A DNA stretch of 64,000 nucleotides from Opitutaceae bacterium TAV5 (lineage in GTDB: Bacteria; Verrucomicrobiota; Verrucomicrobiia; Opitutales; Opitutaceae). The stretch covers positions 4,449,001 to 4,513,000 of the forward strand of contig CP007053.1 in the NCBI GenBank assembly GCA_000242935.3, in the 5' to 3' direction. Positions 58,749 to 64,000 of this stretch are shown in pieces (the first letter of the stretch is position 1; every line of letters starts with the position of its first letter). Below the pieces are notes generated by a model. It ran no database searches, was not told the DNA's origin, and saw only the letters and a list, made by a program, of their open reading frames with translations. Position numbers and translations under genes: made by a program.

Positions 58749-59672
58749 ATGAGCCTCCTCGTCACAGGAAATACCGTTGTCGATATCGTGTTTCCCGGCG
58801 TGAAGCGATTGCCGGAGTGGCCACGGCACACCGAATCGACGCCGGACAATCTCGTCCTGTTGTCCCGGGCGCCGATCATGACGCTCGGGGGCAATGGCGC
58901 CAACGCGGCCTGGGTCGCGGCGCGTTGTGGCGCCCGTGTTGAACTGCATACCCGGATCGGTCCGGATGCCGCCGGCCGGCTTGCCCGTTCCTGGCTTGAC
59001 GAGGCAGGCTGCGAGGTACGCGTGGCAGGCGGTTCCAGGACGGCCGGGGCGTCGACGGCCGTCAATGTCACCGCCGCCAATGTGCGGCATGGGCGCGCAA
59101 CGTTTTTTCATCCGGGCCAGCCCGTGGCGATGCCATCCGGCCTGGCGACGTGGCAGGAAATGCCTTCGTGGATACTGGTTTGCGGCTTTCCGCATCCTCC
59201 GCTCCCGTCGATCGCACGGGGCTTTCGCGGGGCCATCCGACGCGGCGCGTTTACCGCGCTGGATACCGGTCCCATTCTCGGCCGCCCTTGGACGCTGGCA
59301 AGTCTGCGACCGGTGCTGGGTTCCCTTTCGCTCCTTCTCGCGAACGAATACGAACTTGGAAAAATCGCCGGAACTGCCGACCCAGACGAAATGATCCGGC
59401 GCGTGCGGCGGGTGTTTTCCGGCCACCTTGTCGTCAAACGCGGAGCCGAAGGAGCCCGCTGGATACCCGCGTTGTCCGGCGAATGTTTCGATGTCCCCGC
59501 GCCCCGTGTGCGCGTGGTCAACACCATCGGAGCCGGCGACAGTTTTAACGGAGCCTTGCTGGCTGCGCTCGATGGCGGAGCCGGTTTTGCCGCGGCGGTG
59601 CGAACCGCGTGCGCGGTGGCCGCAAGCGTGGTGGCGTCGCCGGATGGCGTCCTCGGCATGAAGCCGCCGTGA
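58749..59672 (+). CDS. PfkB-family carbohydrate kinase
   Basis: A 307-residue sugar kinase. The N-terminal region has TGNTVVDIVFPG and the PfkB signature 1 segment MTLGGNGANAAWVAARCGAR; the C-terminal signature 2 is VNTIGAGDSFNGALLAAL, containing the catalytic-base Asp of GAGD. It phosphorylates a sugar or sugar acid (KDG, fructose and tagatose phosphates are family options). It is followed 97 bases later by a transaldolase-like aldolase, so a kinase-aldolase pair for splitting a phosphorylated ketose is likely. It is divergent from the AraC regulator. Confidence 0.9.
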   Translation: MSLLVTGNTVVDIVFPGVKRLPEWPRHTESTPDNLVLLSRAPIMTLGGNGANAAWVAARCGARVELHTRIGPDAAGRLARSWLDEAGCEVRVAGGSRTAGASTAVNVTAANVRHGRATFFHPGQPVAMPSGLATWQEMPSWILVCGFPHPPLPSIARGFRGAIRRGAFTALDTGPILGRPWTLASLRPVLGSLSLLLANEYELGKIAGTADPDEMIRRVRRVFSGHLVVKRGAEGARWIPALSGECFDVPAPRVRVVNTIGAGDSFNGALLAALDGGAGFAAAVRTACAVAASVVASPDGVLGMKPP

Positions 59673-59769
59673 TCCTCCCCGCTCTTCCGTAACCCGACCT
59701 GCGGACTTCTGTCATCCGCCGGCACGACACCACCATCCAACGACTCCCGACATTCACTCCGACCTTCCT

Positions 59770-60417
59770 ATGAAAATATGGCTCGCCAGCGCTGACCTGA
59801 AACTGATCGAGGAACATTTCCCTGCGGGGATTTTTTCCGGAGTCATCACCAATCCCAAAGTTGTGGCCGAGGCCGGGCGCCCGCCGCTCGAATTTTTCCG
59901 GGAAGTGTGCCGGATCGCGCCTGCCGCCTGGTATCAGTTGCGCGACGCCTCTGCCGCCGGGATGCTGAAAGAGGCCGAAACCTTTCTCGCCATCGATCCT
60001 GAAAAAATGCGGATCAAGGTGCCGGCGACACGAGCCGGGTTTGAGGTAATCGCAACCCTGTCGAAGCGTAACCATCAGGTGATGGCGACGATCGTGCCCA
60101 CGGCTTCGTGGCTCGTCTTTGCGCTGGCCGCCGGAGCGCGCTTTGTCGCTCCGTACGGCGGCATGCTCCAGAAGCGGGGACTGGCGAGCAAGATGGAGGA
60201 GGTGGTCAGGATGCAACGGATCATCGACGCCCAAAAATCCGCGGCGGAGTTGTGCGTCGGCATTTACGACGTAACCGAATTTCCGGTGTATGCCGCGCAA
60301 GGCGTCCGTTCCTGCTTTGTGTGGGGTCGGGATGTCGCCTCCTTCCTGAGCCAGCCGCTGGTCGACGAAGCCGCGGCCGGTTTCCATGGCGACTGGGAAG
60401 CGTTGAGCGTTTATTGA
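59770..60417 (+). CDS. Fructose-6-phosphate aldolase/transaldolase-like protein
   Basis: A 215-residue small transaldolase-family protein, the size of FSA/TalC (about 215-220). MKIWLASADLKLIEEHFPAG opens the barrel, GVITNPKVV is the N-terminal family motif and the Schiff-base Lys is K83 in EKMRIKVPAT, close to K85 of the well-known enzyme. ATIVPTASWLVFALAAGARF and the YGGMLQKRGL region follow the family order, though normally conserved residues such as in VSPFVGR are altered (VAPYGGM), so its substrate may differ. It forms a pair with the PfkB kinase upstream. Its start has a C/T-rich leader. Confidence 0.85.
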   Translation: MKIWLASADLKLIEEHFPAGIFSGVITNPKVVAEAGRPPLEFFREVCRIAPAAWYQLRDASAAGMLKEAETFLAIDPEKMRIKVPATRAGFEVIATLSKRNHQVMATIVPTASWLVFALAAGARFVAPYGGMLQKRGLASKMEEVVRMQRIIDAQKSAAELCVGIYDVTEFPVYAAQGVRSCFVWGRDVASFLSQPLVDEAAAGFHGDWEALSVY

Positions 60418-60497
60418 AAACAGCCGGCCGTCGTACCGGATGGATTCCGGCACGACGGCCTCTGATTTTTCCCGGGCAGAAATGATTTGACCCTAAT

Positions 60498-60514
60498 TGT
60501 ATCTTTAAAATACA
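60498..60514. promoter_or_regulatory. Candidate GntR-type operator before the prepilin/propeller genes
   Basis: TGTATCTTTAAAATACA: the arms TGTAT/ATACA are exact complements and the left part matches the sites at 53763-53770 and 57385-57400. It lies 74 bases before the prepilin-like start codon. Confidence 0.55.
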
Positions 60515-60587
60515 TTATCGGGAGTTCACCCGTTTTCCCGAGACGAAAAAATCCTCCGTTTCCCCTTCATCGCCTGTTACCCGCCCT

Positions 60588-61280
60588 ATGAAAACATCCT
60601 GCCGTATCCGGATCAGAGCTGACGGTTTCTGTCGTGGTTTCACGCTGGTCGAACTGCTCGTGGTCATAGCCATCATCGGCATTCTCGCCGCGATCATCAT
60701 CCCCACCGTAGGCAAAGTCCGCGAGACCGCATACGCCGCGCAATGCGCCTCCAACCTTCGGCAAGTATTCAACCTCTACATGCTCTCTGTGCAAGACAAC
60801 CGCGGACGTATCCCGCCGGACGGACCCACACAATGGATTGATGCCGTGGTGCAGGACTACGGAGCTGCGGGAAAATACGAACTGCGAGCCGCCTTCGGCT
60901 GCCCCGTGCAAATCAGGCTCAAACCCCTCATGGTTAAAAACGATATCGAGGTAAACAAACGCGCGCACCGCACCTACTCCATCAACCGCGACCTCACTCG
61001 CGAACTGGCCACCAACCAGCGCGTCGCCAGGGACTACAACCACTTCCAGGCCCCCTCGCGGACCGTGTGCGCCGGGGACGGCAATGACAGCGACAACGAC
61101 CCCACCTACTACAACGCCCTGATCGGCACCGGGAAACCCCCCGAAACCCCCCACAACGGCAAGGCCAACATCCTCTACCTCGACGGCCACGTCGCCGCTC
61201 TCACCGACCAGACCCTCCTCAACGTCCCCAACCGGCCGACCCCCGGCACCCCCCAAGCCATGTTCTGGTTCGGCGAATAG
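60588..61280 (+). CDS. Prepilin-like protein with N-terminal cleavage/methylation motif
   Basis: A 230-residue pseudopilin-like protein. The leader ends DGFCRG and the mature helix begins FTLVELLVVIAIIGILAAII, with Glu at position 5. Then come CASNLRQVFNLYMLSVQDNR and a globular region, and near the end NGKANILYLDGHVAALTDQT, a good match to the H-x9-DG-type C-terminus. It is a paralogue of the protein at 48885. It lies 69 bases upstream of the PL22-like gene, just as the other copy is in an operon with a PL22-like gene. A TGTATCTT palindrome stands in front. Confidence 0.88.
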   Translation: MKTSCRIRIRADGFCRGFTLVELLVVIAIIGILAAIIIPTVGKVRETAYAAQCASNLRQVFNLYMLSVQDNRGRIPPDGPTQWIDAVVQDYGAAGKYELRAAFGCPVQIRLKPLMVKNDIEVNKRAHRTYSINRDLTRELATNQRVARDYNHFQAPSRTVCAGDGNDSDNDPTYYNALIGTGKPPETPHNGKANILYLDGHVAALTDQTLLNVPNRPTPGTPQAMFWFGE

Positions 61281-61349
61281 CTGCCCTCGCGTGCCGCTTG
61301 CCAGGCCGGCAGTTCCCGTTCCTCACTCTCTACCTATCATCTCTCCCGC

Positions 61350-62555
61350 GTGAACCATCCATTGCCCGCCGCTTTTTCCGTCGAAACGTCTTCTCTCTTC
61401 ACTCCGTGGTGCGATCCGTTGTCCGGCGTGGAGAGCTTTGTTCTCCAGCGGCGCGTGGCGCCGCTCCAGCAGTCGTTTTATTACACCAACCCCAGTTTCA
61501 CCGATGATGGCCGCTACCTGTGGTTCTACTGCGGCTTCCCTCCCGCCGGCAACGCCAACTACGGTCGCACCCTTGCTGTCGTTGATTTTGAACGACAGGA
61601 AATCCGCCACTACCCCGAAACCCAGTTCCTCGACGCCTCCCCTGCCGTGGACCTGCGCACCGGTGAAGCGTACTGGTGCACCGGGCCTGAAATCTGGAAA
61701 TGCGGCCCCTTGGTAGACGCCAGCCCCGAACTCGTCAACCGGCTCCCCGCCGAAATCGTGCGCGGCCGCCGTCCCTGGCGCATCGCCACCCACCTCACCT
61801 TCTCCGCCGACCGCAAGGCCCTCGCCATCGACGCCGAAATCGGTCGCGAATGGTTCGTCGGCCAGGCCCCCCTCGACGGCGCCTCCGTCGAAATCTGGGC
61901 GAGGCCAACCCGCGCCTACAACCACGCCCAATTCTGCCCCGATCCCCTCAACGCGGACCTCATCCTCGTCAACCAGGACTCCTCTACCGATCCTGTGACC
62001 GGCGAGTGTCCCAACTACGAAAACCGCATGTGGCTCCTCCGCCGCGGCCACCCCTTGCGCCCCCTCTACCCCGACGCGCAAGCCGCCGTCGCCCACATGC
62101 ACGGCCACGAGTGGTGGTCTGCCGACGGCCGCCATGTCTGGTACATCCACTACGGCCGTGGTGTCATGCGCGTGAACCCCTTTATTCCCAATCCCGAGTC
62201 CGAACCCGGAACCACCTCCGGGCCAGCCGGCAATCCCGACCCCGAAAACATCTGGCCCCTCGACTACGTCTCGCATGCCCACACCTCGGCCGACGAAACC
62301 CTTGTCGTTGCCGACTGCTTCCCCGGCCCCCGCACCGGCCCCGCCAAAGTCGCCTTCCTCAACCGCGCCACCGGCCGCACCGCGGACATTGTCACGAACA
62401 TGCCATATCCCCCGGAGCCGCTTCCCCGCTACCACGCGCATCCGCATCCTCAATTCTGTTACGGTGACCGCTACATCTGTTACACCACCTTCGTGTACGG
62501 ACGCAGCGATCTCGCGCTGACTCCCGTTTCCCACCTGCTGGAGGCGACGGCATGA
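61350..62555 (+). CDS. Oligogalacturonate-lyase-like beta-propeller (PL22-like)
   Basis: A 401-residue paralogue of the protein at 45301, without signal peptide. The GTG at 61350 (VNHPLPAAFSVETSS) follows a CT-rich leader and is the only reasonable start. Shared segments are PLQQSFYYTNPSF, ATHLTFSADRKALAIDAEIG, ENRMWLLRRGHPLRPLYPD, MHGHEWWSADGRHVWYIHYG and YHAHPHPQFCYGDRYICYTT, with the conserved His cluster. It probably cleaves pectin-derived unsaturated disaccharides in the cytoplasm, but could act on another uronide. It follows the prepilin-like gene on the same strand. Confidence 0.78.
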   Translation: MNHPLPAAFSVETSSLFTPWCDPLSGVESFVLQRRVAPLQQSFYYTNPSFTDDGRYLWFYCGFPPAGNANYGRTLAVVDFERQEIRHYPETQFLDASPAVDLRTGEAYWCTGPEIWKCGPLVDASPELVNRLPAEIVRGRRPWRIATHLTFSADRKALAIDAEIGREWFVGQAPLDGASVEIWARPTRAYNHAQFCPDPLNADLILVNQDSSTDPVTGECPNYENRMWLLRRGHPLRPLYPDAQAAVAHMHGHEWWSADGRHVWYIHYGRGVMRVNPFIPNPESEPGTTSGPAGNPDPENIWPLDYVSHAHTSADETLVVADCFPGPRTGPAKVAFLNRATGRTADIVTNMPYPPEPLPRYHAHPHPQFCYGDRYICYTTFVYGRSDLALTPVSHLLEATA

Positions 62556-62596
62556 AACAATGAAACAATGAGCAGCGGCGAAAATGCAGTCTGATC

Positions 62597-62962
62597 ATGG
62601 TTTCACGGTTTGCTGCCATGAAACGCCGCCAGACCCTGCCAACCCGCGTCCGGTCCGGCCCGCGCGTTATGTTTTTCTCCGGTTCGACGAAGGCCAGTTC
62701 AGGCTCACCAATTACCGAGACACGGCGAGTGTCGCTTCACGTATCCGCGGATGCGATTCCTGGCTGGCCGGAAAATTCCGCGGCGGGAGTCGATACAGGG
62801 TGGTTCGATCCACGCACGGGCGAAGTGAGAAAGAGCTTGCCGGGAGAGGCCGGAGGCGCGTCCGGGCAGGTGTTTGTACCGCCTGCTTCCGGGGAGGATG
62901 AAGATTGGGTGCTCATCTTCGGGGAGACGTGTCCGGATTGTCGCCGCCCGTCCGTATTCTGA
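62597..62962 (+). pseudogene. Remnant of a hydrolase C-terminal (collagen-binding-like) domain
   Basis: The frame encodes 121 residues whose last 40 (TGWFDPRTGEVRKSL, then GGASGQVFVPPASGEDEDWV) match the C-terminal putative collagen-binding domain that ends DUF4038-type glycoside hydrolases, where a WxDPRTG and a PPxxxDWVL strand are usual. The catalytic part is missing and the first 60 residues do not resemble the domain, so this looks like the tail of a deleted gene. It could alternatively be a short expressed protein from the ATG at 62597. A 120-bp dispersed repeat starts seven bases after its stop. Confidence 0.45.
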
Positions 62963-62968
62963 TGCCAG

Positions 62969-63089
62969 TGTCCCGAATGTTTTTGATTTTACACAAAGAT
63001 CGCAAAGGACGGGAAGGGGATAACTGGCAAGCCTTTGCGCTCCTTGCGGCCTTTGTGTAAAAATCTGAAGGCTTTGGGGCTTTGGTATG
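62969..63089. repeat. 120-bp dispersed repeat, copy 2
   Basis: It begins TGTCCCGAAT and ends near GGCTTTGGGGCTTTGG, and aligns end to end with 12751-12870. The internal arms ACACAAAG and CTTTGTGT are complementary, so the transcript can fold. It lies between the hydrolase remnant and the IclR gene's stop. Confidence 0.8.
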
Positions 63090-63153
63090 ATGCCTCCGGA
63101 GGACGGTTTCGCGTCCGCGGCCGGAGTGCAGGGAGGGGGGCGGGTACCGGTTT

Positions 63154-63987
63154 TCAGCGGCTGGCGGCGTTTTTCCGGGGGCGTCCGCGACGGTTGCCGG
63201 GGGGCGCGTCGCTGGCGGGGAGTTGCGAGCCGTGGTCCCAGAGTTTTTCTATCTCGGCCGCGGACTGGCGGAGTCCGGCCAGGATCGTGTCGATGTAGCC
63301 GGGTTTGTTCATGCGCATGGTCGGGGCGCTGGCGCCGAGGGCGGCGAAGACGGTCCCCCAGGCATCGTGCACGGGGACGGCGAGGGCGCTGACGCCTTCG
63401 CTGAATTCGTCGCAGGTGCGGCTGAAGCCTTGCTCGCGGATTTTTGCCAGTTCCGTGGCGAAGGCGGCGGGGTCGGTGATCGTGCGCGGGGTGTGCGGGG
63501 TGAGTCCGTGGCGGGTGAGGTAGCTTTCCAGCACGGCCGGGCTGGCGTGCGCGAGGAGCATCTTGCCGTAACCGGTGGCGTGGGCGTTGTGCAGCTTGAT
63601 CTCGTTGAGGTCGTTGACCGCGAGAGCCTGCTGGCCGGCGACGTAGGCGAGGTTGAGGAAGCGGCCCTGGTCGTTGACCACGAGTTGCACGGTTTCGTTG
63701 AGTTCGTCGGCAAGACGCTGGACGACGCCGCTGGAGGCCGTCGAAAGGAACTGATGGTAGGTGGGGTGGTTGCCCAGGTGCATGAGGCGCATGCCCGGGT
63801 AAAAGAGGCGCGTGGTTTCGTCCTGCCGGAGATAACCGCGCGCAACAAAAGTCATGGCGATGTTGTGTGCGGTAGCGACGTTGATGCCGAGTTGCTGGGC
63901 GAGGGCGCGCGTGCCGATGCCGGCCTCGGCGCGAAGGACGGCTTCAAGAAGGTTGAGACTTTTGTCGAGGGTGAGGACGACGGGCAT
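63154..63987 (-). CDS. IclR-family regulator with C-terminal AT-hook-like tail, second copy
   Basis: A 277-residue paralogue of the IclR protein at 29338, about half identical. From the ATG at 63987 it reads MPVVLTLDKSLNLLEAVLRA, then TRALAQQLGINVATAHNIAM, the recognition region, and YLRQDETTRLF, the wing. The effector domain has ATGYGKMLLAHA, REQGFSRTCDEFSEGVSALA and GTVFAALGASAPTMRM. The tail is ASDAPPGNRRGRPRKNAASR, with the same AT-hook-type core. Its promoter and the genes it controls lie outside the window. A TTG two codons earlier is also possible. Confidence 0.9.
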   Translation of the reverse strand: MPVVLTLDKSLNLLEAVLRAEAGIGTRALAQQLGINVATAHNIAMTFVARGYLRQDETTRLFYPGMRLMHLGNHPTYHQFLSTASSGVVQRLADELNETVQLVVNDQGRFLNLAYVAGQQALAVNDLNEIKLHNAHATGYGKMLLAHASPAVLESYLTRHGLTPHTPRTITDPAAFATELAKIREQGFSRTCDEFSEGVSALAVPVHDAWGTVFAALGASAPTMRMNKPGYIDTILAGLRQSAAEIEKLWDHGSQLPASDAPPGNRRGRPRKNAASR

Positions 63988-64000
63988 ACGCAAAGAAAAG

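Noticed and set aside
1-64000. Search by eye for tRNA, rRNA, riboswitch, phage or integrase signatures
   Set aside because: I saw no cloverleaf with a conserved TTCGA arm, no rRNA stretches and no integrase or phage structural motifs; absence by eye is not proof.

Overview
The window is GC-rich, densely coded bacterial chromosome. It has no rRNA, tRNA, prophage or CRISPR that I can see. The gene content points to a Verrucomicrobiota bacterium of the Opitutaceae kind (inference, no marker gene present). The signs are three PEP-CTERM surface proteins, prepilin-like secreted proteins, many secreted plant-polysaccharide enzymes each beside a LacI, GntR, IclR, SorC or AraC regulator, a compact type III polyketide synthase operon, and start codons preceded mostly by pyrimidine-rich leaders rather than Shine-Dalgarno sequences.

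Layout. 1-3.6 kb: a minus-strand cassette (PEP-CTERM protein, secreted unknown, secreted clan-A glycoside hydrolase, N-terminus of another secreted protein) divergent from a LacI regulator with a perfect-arm palindrome between them. 4.9-11.3 kb: housekeeping genes (apolipoprotein N-acyltransferase, YugP-type membrane Zn protease, SNF2-family ATPase, 4HBT thioesterase). 11.5-19.2 kb: a polyol/sugar system (SorC regulator, mannitol-dehydrogenase-family enzyme, ribose-type ABC transporter, SDR dehydrogenase, binding protein). 19.5-22.6 kb: a frameshifted isomerase fragment, then methyltransferase, FAD oxidoreductase and type III PKS. 22.7-31.5 kb: alpha-L-rhamnosidase, fucose/arabinose isomerase-like protein, a large unrecognised enzyme-like protein and an IclR regulator, divergent from a secreted SGNH esterase, with two matching 19-bp palindromes between.

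32.0-45.1 kb: a two-partner secretion pair, a TpsB outer-membrane transporter and a 3,778-residue TpsA exoprotein with long tandem repeats and a helical insert, closed by a strong terminator. 45.3-51.6 kb: a second PEP-CTERM cassette (pectate oligomer lyase-like propeller, clan-A hydrolase, prepilin-like protein, PEP-CTERM protein) divergent from a second LacI regulator. 51.6-57.2 kb: a third cassette (clan-A hydrolase, duplicated carbohydrate-binding-like protein, PEP-CTERM protein, AraR-like GntR regulator). 57.6-64 kb: AraC regulator, PfkB sugar kinase, transaldolase-like aldolase, another prepilin-like protein, a second PL22-like propeller, a broken hydrolase C-terminus and a second IclR regulator.

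Taken together most of the window looks like machinery for sensing, surface-binding, cutting, importing and catabolising pectin/rhamnogalacturonan-type polysaccharide (rhamnosidase, oligogalacturonate-lyase-like proteins, esterase, isomerase, sugar kinase, aldolase). The motif TGTATCTT sits upstream of the GntR regulator, of a hydrolase gene and of a prepilin/propeller operon, which suggests one regulon. Several families of non-coding palindromic repeats lie between genes, and one has landed in frame inside a coding sequence.
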